Source: Cadophora sp. MPI-SDFR-AT-0126
Lineage: Eukaryota > Ascomycota > Leotiomycetes > Helotiales > Ploettnerulaceae
Assembly: GCA_020747065.1 (NCBI GenBank)
Contig: JAGMVK010000005.1
Location: 930,001 to 994,000, forward strand
Reading direction: 5' to 3'
Length of the DNA stretch: 64,000 nucleotides
Shown: one piece after another, positions 1 to 9,375 of the stretch
How the letters are laid out: each line of letters opens with the position of its first letter
Numbering within the stretch: the first letter of the stretch is position 1
The notes under the pieces: model-generated
Databases searched by the model: none
What the model was told of the DNA's origin: nothing
Seen by the model: the letters and a program-made list of their open reading frames with translations, nothing else
Translations under genes and position numbers: made by a program

Positions 1-50
1 AGCATCCCCCAGGAAGACACTGTGCAGATCGCAATATAAACCACGCAAAT

Positions 51-608
51 TCAGTGGCTAAGACGGAAGTAAAGCACAATATCAGCAGCGGTCGTGAGTC
101 CCGGGTACGATTTACGAACTTCAAGAAAGATGGGACGCAGTTCACGAATATCTTGACGCTTATTCCGATATCTTGCCAAGGGAAGAACTACATCGTGGGA
201 TTTCAGGCTGATGAGGGAAGCCTGTATCGATGAGGAGACGCCGGGCTCAAATGGTATTTCAAAAACTGTCGGGGAGTTCATAGTCTGTTCGATTGCATTG
301 ATGGCATCGTTGGGATAGGCCACATGATTGGCATAGGAAAGGTTCATTAATGGCAAATATCCCAGATTTCTGCTTGTTTGTCTGTCGTCGATATAAAGAC
401 GAAGGAAGTGACGTTGCAGGCAATGGTCATATAGGCAAAAGCAATATAGGAGAGTGATTGGAAATAAGCGCAACCGAAGGCGATCTCCCCAGAAGCCGCA
501 CTTGGCTTTCAGCCTCCCAACGATAATCGTACGACAAGACCCACTGCACTGGAATCCGCTATATCTTTTGAAGTCGACCACCTTCGTTGTCTCCTTGCCA
601 CCTCGCAT
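51..608 (-). CDS. Uncertain hypothetical protein (possible partial gene)
   Basis: An open frame of about 185 residues begins at the ATG at 608 and runs to a stop at 51. I do not recognise the family. The N-terminal half is Cys- and Leu-rich and irregular. The C-terminal half (from the MNLSYANHVAYPND stretch on) looks more protein-like, with many charged residues. No intron was identified with confidence. A T-rich intron-like stretch lies just upstream (about 655-700 on the minus strand), so the true 5' part could differ. It could equally be a chance ORF. Confidence 0.3.
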   Translation of the reverse strand: MRGGKETTKVVDFKRYSGFQCSGSCRTIIVGRLKAKCGFWGDRLRLRLFPITLLYCFCLYDHCLQRHFLRLYIDDRQTSRNLGYLPLMNLSYANHVAYPNDAINAIEQTMNSPTVFEIPFEPGVSSSIQASLISLKSHDVVLPLARYRNKRQDIRELRPIFLEVRKSYPGLTTAADIVLYFRLSH

Positions 609-902
609 AGCTGCAAGACTACTGTGATATTTGCAACCCTCTTGCCCCTTCAATATGTTTCAATCGATCTATCAGTTAGGGAGAGATAAAAAAAATTACC
701 TATAATGACTACCGGGAAATGGCACCTGCCATTACAATGGTTGAAATGTGCCTGTCTGGGATAAAGCCTCGCTGCCACTCTAGTAGTTCAACATGCTAGC
801 ACAAATTCATGATTTATTCGTATAAAGGCGCTTCTCTATTCGCCATGATATCGTACAAACACAAAATATGCATCGTGTCGCTCCTCAATGCCAATTAACC
901 AT
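609..902. other. Intergenic, nothing recognised
   Basis: This holds an A-run near 690 and the presumed 3' end of the rpn7-like gene. I see no gene in it. Confidence 0.5.
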
Positions 903-2467
903 CTATGCACGTTCGCTACCTCTCAATCTCACAGCTTGACCATATTTTTGAAGCTTGGTGATGAGCTGATCACCTTGCTTCACAACGTCGGTATATTGCT
1001 TGTTCTTGTCGTCAGGTCTATTGGTCTCAATGATGCCCTTACCGGTGACACGGTCGATAGTACATGGGATACGTTCAGCTGCGATGAACTTGGCCAAATC
1101 CCTATAATGGTCAGGTCATGAGAAGTCTTGGGCAGAATATAGATGCTTACCTATCCAGGAAATCAACTGAGACGCCGAAATCGTTGGCCATGCTTTCAAG
1201 ACCAACGACACGGTAGCTTTGCAGCAGTTGCTGGTAAGCACGGAGACGCATCTCTCTGACGAACCAGCCACGGTGCTCATAGAGGTAACGATCTTGGGTT
1301 AGAAAGCTGACCTCAACAGCTGCCAGAGCTCCAAAGAATGATCGGTAGCTTCCGGTGTACAAACTACCAACAAGTTGCGCAAGCGGCGAGAAATCAACGG
1401 CAAGCTCGGCCTCTGGTTGATCGCTTCCCAGTGTTGTGAGGTTCACGGCGGTTTTGGCAGGAGTTGCAGATGAGACATCCTTCATCTCTTCATCAGCACC
1501 TGGGCCAGCTGACAATGCTCCCGACAGAGCCAGAAGCTTGTCCTCACCATCACCAAGAATTGCCTTGATCTCTGGTGCATCGACGACCTTGGACTTGAAA
1601 TCAACACGCTTTAGCGAGACGGATCCTGCAAGTACGGAATAGACGACAAGTGACGAGTAGCTGCAGAGTTCGTAGCTGGTAAAGGTCGAAAGACTGTCGA
1701 GGAGGAGAGGGGCGGCCGAAGCGTATGACCGTACTGTGAGGAGGTAAAGACCTTGGTATGCCTTTAATCGATTTCTTCGATCCCAATCTCCACCACTCTC
1801 AACTAACGTCTTGGCTCGATCAACATGCTTCTTGACCAGTAGCTTGTCACCATAGAATAGACCCATTCGGATGATAGCAAGTACAATATCGATTTTTGTT
1901 CCCAAGACACCGGTCTTCTCGAATAGTTCTTCGTATGCTGCGATCGCACGATCCTAGATTCGTTCATCATCAGCATTTATTCAAGCCTTGAAGCAGAAAT
2001 GTGTCCCTCACCTTGTCCCCAACTCGTGCCCAGAACTCTGCACGCTTCCCCCTTGCGGCTTGAACCTCAGTCTCCCCAGCCTTCTCAGCAGCCTCCTCTT
2101 CTTCCTTCTTGAAACCCTCCAGCTCCTCGTCGTTCTCCTTCTTCAGCTTCTCGTACAGAGACTCGTCCCATGGCAGATCAACCTTTGGTATCGAATGTTT
2201 GCTTGCCACCATGCCAGCCGCACTTGGCTTGCGTCCCAGAGGTTTTGTTGACTTCGACGAGCTCACGCCGCTCTCGTTTAGAATACCTTCTGTTGGATGT
2301 GCCAAATATCGGTAGAGAGGTGCCATCTTATGCTCGGAGATCGCATCTTGGAGAGATTTCAACGACGTTTGTTGAGCTGGTTTTGGCGCTGAGGGATTGG
2401 TAAGAGTGAAGATGTGCTGGGCAATGGGGAGAAGAGGAAATTTCGCATATTGAGGATCAGACCCCAT
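903..2467 (-). CDS. rpn7: 26S proteasome regulatory subunit Rpn7 (PSMD6 family)
   Basis: Three exons on the minus strand, 2467-2012, 1953-1151 and 1101-903, join in frame to about 485 residues. Introns of 58 and 49 nt have GT-AG ends. The family is a PCI-domain subunit of the proteasome 19S lid, acting in nucleus and cytoplasm in lid assembly and ubiquitin-protein degradation. The N-terminal part carries the helical Rpn7 repeat region (AYEELFEKTGVLGTKIDI), and the last 150 residues form the PCI winged helix (DFGVSVDFLDRDLAKFIAAE). The protein is longer than the usual 390-430 residues because an acidic, Ala/Gly-rich insert (around AGPGADEEMKDVSSATPAK) sits just before the PCI domain. The gene is divergent from abd1, sharing about 350 bp of promoter. 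Confidence 0.93.
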
Positions 2468-2814
2468 CTTGACAGGTGAGGTGGACGTTTAGGAGGGCCG
2501 ACGAAAATGTAGAATGAAGTTGAGTGAGGTGGTTGTCTGTTCCAGTGGTTTGATGATTAATGGACCTGTTGTTTCCAGAGCTCTCTTGGAGCTCGCGAGC
2601 CTCTTTAGATCCAGGCACTAGCGTGACGCGAGGCGAGGCTGGGAGCCTTGATTTTCTGAGGTCGACAGTCCAGCAAGTGAACATATATATATTCAAATTC
2701 TTTGTGCTTCATCTACGAACAATAAACTCACAACAATTGTTAATTTGCTTGCGACAGCTTCTCCTAAAAACTTTGATCCGATAGTCGGAGATTCTCCACT
2801 CATCTACGGCAACA
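2468..2814. promoter_or_regulatory. Shared divergent promoter of rpn7 and abd1
   Basis: This 347 bp gap lies between the two start codons of head-to-head genes and must hold both promoters. A TATATATA-like stretch occurs near 2683-2692. No specific regulator site was identified with confidence. Confidence 0.55.
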
Positions 2815-4335
2815 ATGGCAGGCGCTGCAGACACCTCTTACGTCGACGAGCAGCCTCAGCCTTTCAATGCCACCAAACTCGAACCAGCCAAGAAGCGCAG
2901 ACGCTCGCGGTCGCCCTCGAACTCAACTCCAAAGCGTCTGGATAATCGTTCTGATCCTCGGAAAAGATCGCCTTCAGCTTCAGGCTCCTCCAGACCACAA
3001 AGATCGCCTTCCCCCCAACCTCGAAAGCAGAAGCGTCCAGGTCAGCGAGCTCGAATCACCGATGCAGAGCGTGAGCACATTCGACAAAAGCAAATTGAAC
3101 GCGAGAAGGAACTTGAGGCTTTAGCTGCTCAGCAAGGTATCCACGATGCCGTCAAGCAACATTATAATGCGGTACCAGAGCGAGGTAGGGATTGGCGCAA
3201 GACGGACAGTCGCATCAAAGGGCTCCGAAGCTTTAACAACTGGGTCAAAAGCACTATCATCCAAAAGTTCTCTCCAGCCGAAGACTGGACTCCTCCGGTA
3301 CAGGAGCGCGGAGGTATGGTGTTTGCAGAAGGCCCGTCCACCACGAAAGGCTTGCTGGTACTAGACATTGGGTGTGGAAAGGGAGGTGATCTGGGCAAGT
3401 GGCAGCAAGCACCACAGCCAGTCGAGCTATATGTTGGTCTAGATCCAGCAGATATTTCAATTGATCAGGCCAAGGAGAGATATCGACAAATGTCAAGCCG
3501 TGGCGGAGGAGGTCGTGGAGGTCGCGGTGGTCGAGGTGCATATAGCCACAGACAGCAGCAAAGATTGTTCCAAGGCGAGTTCTACGTTCAGGACTGCTTC
3601 GGAGATACAATTGAGAAGGTTTCGCTGGTTCGGGATGTTGGATTTGATGGATCTGGTGGGCCTTCAAGATTTGGTGGAGGAGGATTCGACGTTGTCAGCA
3701 TGATGTTCTGCATGCATTATGCCTTTGAGAGCGAGGAAAAGGCTCGACAAATGCTCCAAAATGTTGCAGGAGCTCTTAAAAAGGGAGGCAGATTCATCGG
3801 GACCATCCCAAATTCTGATGTTTTGAGTGGCAGAGTTGAGCAATTTAACGCTCGCATTGCCGCCAAGGCCGCGGCTGAAAAGAAGAAGGAGAACGGTACA
3901 GAGCCAGGAGAAGATGCAGAGAAAAAGGACAAAAAAGACGACGGCGAGATTGAGGAAGGCGAAGCAGAGGAGAGCGCAGAATGGGGCAACGAAGTCTACC
4001 GAGTTCGATTTCCGGGCAAGACTCCTGCCGATGGTATCTTCAGACCTCCGTTCGGCTGGAAGTACAACTTCTTCCTACATGAAGCAGTCGAAGAGGTTCC
4101 CGAATATGTCGTCCCTTGGGAGGCGTTTCGTGCCATTGCAGAGGACTACAACCTCGAAATGCAATATCACAAAACCTTCGACGAGATCTGGCGAACGGAG
4201 AAGGACGATGATATCTTGGGACCATTGAGCGAGCGTATGGGTGTTAGAGAGAGAGGTCGTGGTCCGCTACTTGTTAGTGACGAGGAAATGGAGGCAGCTA
4301 GCTTTTATGTTGGCTTCTGCTTTTACAAGGTCTAA
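2815..4335 (+). CDS. abd1: mRNA cap guanine-N7 methyltransferase Abd1
   Basis: An intronless ORF of 506 residues. The enzyme transfers a methyl group from SAM to N7 of the cap guanine of nascent mRNA in the nucleus. Residues 1-85 are a basic, Ser/Arg/Pro-rich tail (KKRRRSRSPSNS) likely to be disordered. The SAM-binding motif I is LVLDIGCGKGGDLGKW near residue 180. The conserved FDVVSMMFCMHYAFES segment and the GTIPNSDVL motif follow. Two inserts interrupt the catalytic domain: an RGG-type Gly/Arg stretch near residue 225 (SRGGGGRGGRGGRG) and an acidic Lys/Glu stretch near 360-390. Length and order otherwise fit fungal Abd1 enzymes. Confidence 0.95.
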   Translation: MAGAADTSYVDEQPQPFNATKLEPAKKRRRSRSPSNSTPKRLDNRSDPRKRSPSASGSSRPQRSPSPQPRKQKRPGQRARITDAEREHIRQKQIEREKELEALAAQQGIHDAVKQHYNAVPERGRDWRKTDSRIKGLRSFNNWVKSTIIQKFSPAEDWTPPVQERGGMVFAEGPSTTKGLLVLDIGCGKGGDLGKWQQAPQPVELYVGLDPADISIDQAKERYRQMSSRGGGGRGGRGGRGAYSHRQQQRLFQGEFYVQDCFGDTIEKVSLVRDVGFDGSGGPSRFGGGGFDVVSMMFCMHYAFESEEKARQMLQNVAGALKKGGRFIGTIPNSDVLSGRVEQFNARIAAKAAAEKKKENGTEPGEDAEKKDKKDDGEIEEGEAEESAEWGNEVYRVRFPGKTPADGIFRPPFGWKYNFFLHEAVEEVPEYVVPWEAFRAIAEDYNLEMQYHKTFDEIWRTEKDDDILGPLSERMGVRERGRGPLLVSDEEMEAASFYVGFCFYKV

Positions 4336-5070
4336 GGACGGATTTAGGCTTTTAGGTTGCATATTCGGGAGTCTGTGGCATCTATTGACGGTTGTGGGGA
4401 CAGGACTGGAAGCTGGGGAGCCTGTAATATACTTTCGATTTACTCGTATGCATGACAACTGGCGGCGGTACCTGCAAATTGGCATCCATAGACCTAGACA
4501 GCACCAATCTAAAACAGCATTAAAATCAACATCCCGAAGACTCGAGTTCTTTCGGGTGATCAATGTTGTTCACTAAGTATTTGCTTTGCTTTTAACTACA
4601 AGACCTATGTGCCAAATTGGCTTCCTGAGCCGCAGATGTCTTTGCTATCATCTCCCATAAACTGACCGCGGGTGAATGGCCATTTGCATCTTATCTCAGC
4701 GGATGTAAACAGACATAGTGAATCCAGTCTTGGTAATTCGTCGCATGACTCTTGACTCATAAGAAGCCGATTCTTGTCGGGATGTCTCGATAACAGATGT
4801 CTCTCTTTGAATGCCTTTTTTCAAGAACACTTCGACAAAGAATCGAACAGCCAAGAAACCAAACAGCCCTCCAAGACAGCATATCCATCCACCGAACAGC
4901 CTAGAGGAAGCGCCCCTAAGGAAGCCATCCCCAAACACAAATACTCCCTCTCTCATCTCTACCTCCAAGTTCAGCAAATTCGACATCCACGCACTCAAAG
5001 GACCCACCATCTCTTCAACAATCGAACAGTCTTACAAAGCCACCCGCAAAGAACGACACAGAGACCCAAG
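4336..5070. other. Intergenic region downstream of abd1
   Basis: It holds the abd1 3' region and the upstream region of the small Cys-rich ORF. That ORF's frame stays open upstream to about 4774, so a longer protein starting there is possible but looks low in coding quality. Confidence 0.5.
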
Positions 5071-5286
5071 ATGTGCGTCCACACCTACCGAACTTGGCTT
5101 TTTTGCCTGCACCGGAAATGGGTCGGTTTCGAGCCCTGCCCTAACCACGACAAATGCAAAGAGGGCTGGCTTCCCAGTCGTAACTTGCAGGACGTGCCTG
5201 GCTGGTGCGATGATTGCAGTGCGAGACGGGCGAGAGAGGAGAGGGAGAGATGTGGTGGAGATTATCGGGAGGAGTCGAACTTCTGA
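5071..5286 (+). CDS. Small Cys/His-rich putative zinc-ribbon protein
   Basis: A 71-residue protein starts at MCVHTYRTWLFCLHRKW and ends in an Arg/Glu-rich tail. Pairs of metal-ligand-like residues occur in order: CVH, CLH, PCPNHDKC and PGWCDDC. This spacing resembles small fungal proteins of the form C-x-H ... C-x-H ... PC ... PGWCxxC, presumed to bind zinc. No function is known to me. The start was chosen because the similarity-like pattern begins there. The frame is open further upstream (4774), giving a possible 170-residue form. No signal peptide is seen. Confidence 0.55.
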   Translation: MCVHTYRTWLFCLHRKWVGFEPCPNHDKCKEGWLPSRNLQDVPGWCDDCSARRAREERERCGGDYREESNF

Positions 5287-7090
5287 TACGTCTTTCTTGG
5301 GCTATGAGCTGTAGCAATGGATGGATAATCCCTTTGTGGCTAGTACTTCCTTCGTTTGAGGGCTCTTATCGATGGGAGGGGGGATAGCAAGCTCACTTCC
5401 TGAGCCTCCTCCGTACCTGCTTCCTGCTACCGTATAGGCAGATAGAGAATAAAAGTCATCATGCCAAACTTATTTTTGGATATAAAACATGCAATGTGCC
5501 CATTTGGAGTGTGATACTTTGTTGTGACCGAGGAAATCTGAGTCTGTGCAATGTAAACAGTGAGCAGGGCTTCTTTGCTAACAGACCCGATAGCAAGATG
5601 ACCGACCACCGAAAATATGTAAAAACATTCGAATATCGGCTCCCTGGAATGGCAACGATGTTCAATATTCAAGTACCTGCGAATTCGAAGTTTCAAGCAA
5701 AAAACACTTGGAATTTTCGACAGAGGTAACGTCGCTTAACGAATGGGAGACGAAGATGCAGGTAAAACTTCCACAAATCAACAGCTTGCTGAACAATCAT
5801 TCAAAGAAAAAGACAGATCAACATGATGTTCAATGTACAAAAACAAAACATGCAACAATAAAGCCACTAAGCTTACAACCATGAAAGAGACACTCTCTGT
5901 TCTGCCCTCCCGCACCAATTGTTCAGTAAGACAATACGATCTGACTTCGTAAACTCAGCTTGGCGTGAGGGGCAGCACATTGCAACCAATCACCTCAACT
6001 GAATTTGCTTTTGATGCAGCTCCCAAATCATGAAGATTTAATGACGACCTTGGAATCTTGAAGCTGTCCAGGACTCCCGCCTCCCATTTCCCAAGGATAG
6101 CTCCGAGATAGGCCGCTGAGACAGGGGCTGTTCACCGTAAGCTCTTATCTCACTCTTATCTCAAAGCTGAAGCTCTCCGATACAGCTCGAGCTCCCAAAT
6201 TATTCTTCCCAACGACACGGCTCACTCTCCTGCATCTCTTCGAACCAACCAGCAAGTGAGCATCTCTTGACTCGTTACGGCATCAATTCGCCCATATCTA
6301 CCAGCCAGATATCCCCCACACGCGAATCGAGCTCCATCTGCCGTCTCCACGATCAATTGACACGACCACCAACGATGTCCCAACGATAACACGCCCAGCT
6401 CCACAGACCAACCGCACCTCAAGCCAGCCAGCTAAAAATCACAGATCTCGTCTGGTATAAACCAAACTAAGAGCCAAATTGGCGTCAACGATAGCGATAG
6501 CTCCTCTCCTGCCCTGAGAGACTAAAGTGCACTTGCCCCCCATGGCAGCCCTCAACTCGTCATTATCCGTTGGATCCAGACGCCAAATTATCCAGTCTCT
6601 CTCGTCACAACAAAAATCACTCATCCGCTCCAGTAGTCGGCCATATTGCTTTTCCGGAGCGTGGACATCAAAATCTTCAGGTGAGTGGGATGCACTTTTC
6701 TTCATGGCATTCTCTGCAAGGTTATTATAGATTGCGGAGATAAAATTTATCTTTATCGAGCTGGCATGGGGAAAGGGAAAGTGAAAGTGCAGCTGCAGAA
6801 GAAGGAAACTTCCGGCATCGGCCAAGCGCGGGATGTGCCTCATGCGAGATGTACAATGGTGGGGTCATGCGAGCGATGTGCTGTTTTTTTCTCAGACCAG
6901 TTTTCTTTTTCGTGCAGGCTGGGAAAGAGGAAGAGGACGAGAAGAAAAAGAGAAAGAGAAAGCTTTTAAAACCGCAACCTGTTTGCTAGTGACTGTGCTG
7001 CTTTTCTAACAAATATCTTTACTTCTAGATTTCTCTCAGCGAAATTCCATTACAAGTCTCAAGCTACAACAACAAGTCCAGTCCCGCGCC
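5287..7090. other. Intergenic, 1.8 kb upstream of the aminotransferase
   Basis: No supported gene. Two closely spaced CTTATCTC elements (GATA-type on the complement) lie near 6145-6160. The last 200 bp, ahead of the aminotransferase ATG, is purine- then pyrimidine-rich and probably the promoter and 5' leader. A 134-codon minus-strand ORF at 6439-6843 is present but not convincing. Confidence 0.5.
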
Positions 7091-8652
7091 ATGTCGTCCA
7101 CCACTGCCCTCCGTAGCTTGAATATCAAGAACATAAACCCGCATGTCGTCGAAGCCAAGTACGCTGTTAGAGGGGAACTTGCTGTTCGTTCCGAGGAGTA
7201 CAGGGCGAAGCTTGCAAAAGGCGACACAAGCCTTCCTTTCGACAAAGTCATCTCTGCGAACATTGGAAACCCCCAGCAATTGGATCAGAAGCCGATTACC
7301 TTTTTCAGACAAGTCTTGAGTTTGGTTGAATACCCTCCCCTACTGGAACATGAAGATGTGCTGTTGAATCAGTTGGGCTACAAGGCAGACGTTGTGGAGA
7401 GAGCGAGATGGCTGCTGAAGACAGTGGGATCGGTCGGTGCATACAGCGCAAGCGCTGGTGCTCCAGGAATCAAGGAGAGCGTTGCTAAGTTTATTGAGAG
7501 TATGTTTCCTTTCCCATCCGGCCTACCAATTGACTGACAGCTTCCCCTCAGGGCGAGACGGCTTCCCAGCCGATCCCAAAGACATTTACTTGTCTGCCGG
7601 TGCCTCTTCGGGAGTAAACACTCTCTTGCATATCATCTGCGGTTCGCCAAATACCGGAGTCCTTGTCCCCATTCCACAATACCCACTCTACACCGCTTCT
7701 CTCGCCGTCCTGGACGCCAAGTGCGTTCCATATTATCTTGACGAATCGAAGGGATGGGGAACAGATCTCGAGGCTATCAAGGGTGCATACAAGAAGGCAA
7801 TTTCAGAGGGGACTGACGTCCGAGCGATTGTCATCATCAACCCTGGAAACCCAACTGGTGCTAGTCTGTCAGCAGACGATGTAAAGGCAGTGATTGACTT
7901 CGCCGCCCAAGAGAAGCTCGTGGTGATGGCAGATGAGGTCTACCAGACCAATGTCTTCAAGGGCAAGTTCCACAGCTTCAAGGGTGTTCTGAGGGAGATG
8001 CAGAAGGCCGACCCCGAGAAGTACAAGTATGTCGAGCTTGCATCGTTGCACAGCATTTCGAAGGGTATGGTTGGTGAGTGTGGACACCGCGGTGGATATT
8101 TTGAGCTCTGCGGCTTTGACCCAGAGGTCCAGGAGCAAATTTACAAGTTTGTGTCTATCAGCTTGTGTGCGCCAGTTATCGGACAATGCTTAGTGGAGAT
8201 GATGGTGAACCCACCTCAAGAAGGCTCTCCAAGTTACGAACTGTACAAGCAAGAGTATGATGGTATCTTCTCTGGTCTCCAGAAGAGAGCCACTGCTCTG
8301 TACGAAGCCTTCAAGGAGATGGAGGGGGTGGAGTGTGATGATCCTCAAGTAAGTTTTTTTCCCAAAGATATTCCACGCCTTTGCTAATATTTGCAAGGGA
8401 TCCATGTACCTCTTCCCCACCATCAAGCTTCCCTCCAAGGCCATCGAAGCTGCTAAGAAAGAAGGTCGCTCACCAGACGAGTTCTATGCTTTCCGTCTCC
8501 TTGACGCGACGGGAGTCTGTGTCGTCGCTGGGTCCGGCTTTGGCCAAAAGGAGGACACTCTTCATTTCAGAACAACTTTCCTCGCACCGGGCACCGAATG
8601 GGTTGGCAGAATCACAAAGTTCCACAAAGAATTCATGGATGAGTTCAGATGA
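7091..8652 (+). CDS. Alanine aminotransferase (class I/II PLP enzyme)
   Basis: Exons 7091-7499, 7552-8348 and 8398-8652 join in frame to 486 residues. The family interconverts alanine and 2-oxoglutarate with pyruvate and glutamate, linking nitrogen and carbon metabolism. The sequence shows the eukaryotic ALT N-terminus (INPHVVEAKYAVRGEL), the substrate-site stretch NIGNPQQLDQKPITFFRQV, the PLP-site motif INPGNPTGASLS, the MADEVYQTNVF aspartate/tyrosine, and the SISKG Schiff-base lysine near residue 306. The C-terminal FRTTFL motif carries the carboxylate-binding arginine. No clear mitochondrial presequence is visible before the conserved start, so a cytosolic form is likely. Confidence 0.93.
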
Positions 8653-9375
8653 AGATGCATAATACCGGGTCGTTTTTAAGTAAATATGGTTCGTTATTAT
8701 GGCGAAGGCTTTTCGAAGATAACTGGAGTTTCTGGTAGACATGAATGACTGGATGATTGGCTGGCTGGCTGGCTGGCTGACTAAAGAGGTCCTGGGCTGA
8801 TGAGCTGGATTGGACGGTTCTTACTTGTCTGACTAAAATCACAAGATATTTCCCCTCTCAAATCTGTCCTTGTTCAGCTTCATCGCGGTACAAGCCGTGA
8901 GCAGAAAATCTGGGAATCTTCCGCGCCACCCCTGTCCAGTCGCGTCCCCCGCTGTCCCGTCTCCAGATTCCAAGGAATGTGCCAAACTACGTCACCCGCT
9001 AGAACATCAAAGTTAGGACCTGGAGTAACTGCAAATAAATTCAAGTGGAACCTTGAAATACACATGCAAAGATGACACAAGCTTCATTAGCGCCACAGTA
9101 GTCTGGACCAAGATCTTTGACTTGTGTGGAACCTTTGACTACTAACTAAACCATTCGTCTTTCCGACTTCTTCAATTGTTGTGATATCTCTTGGCAGGCC
9201 GCACGCCCCTCCTTACTTACCTACCTTGTGTTGTATCTCAAAGTCTATTTACATACCTAATCGGGAGTTTTGTGGTTCGACTCGAATTACGATAGCGAAT
9301 CAGAACCAGACTTGAGAGTTGAGTTGGATAGGAGATGCTGCGATAACAAGAAAGTGTATCCCTTAAGTTGTCACG
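8653..9375. other. Intergenic with a TGGC microsatellite
   Basis: This lies between the aminotransferase stop and the K+ channel ATG, in tandem orientation. It contains a (TGGC)n repeat at 8758-8779 and otherwise no recognisable feature. Confidence 0.5.
8758..8779. repeat. TGGC tetranucleotide microsatellite
   Basis: About five and a half perfect tandem copies of TGGC lie about 105 bp after the aminotransferase stop codon, probably in its 3' UTR or just beyond. Confidence 0.85.

Noticed and set aside
6439..6843. Minus-strand ORF of 134 codons upstream of the aminotransferase
   Set aside because: No recognisable domain, and it overlaps the probable promoter; coding support too weak.
9265..9290. 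GGTTCGACTC, a tRNA B-box look-alike
   Set aside because: No A-box or cloverleaf stems at the expected spacing upstream.
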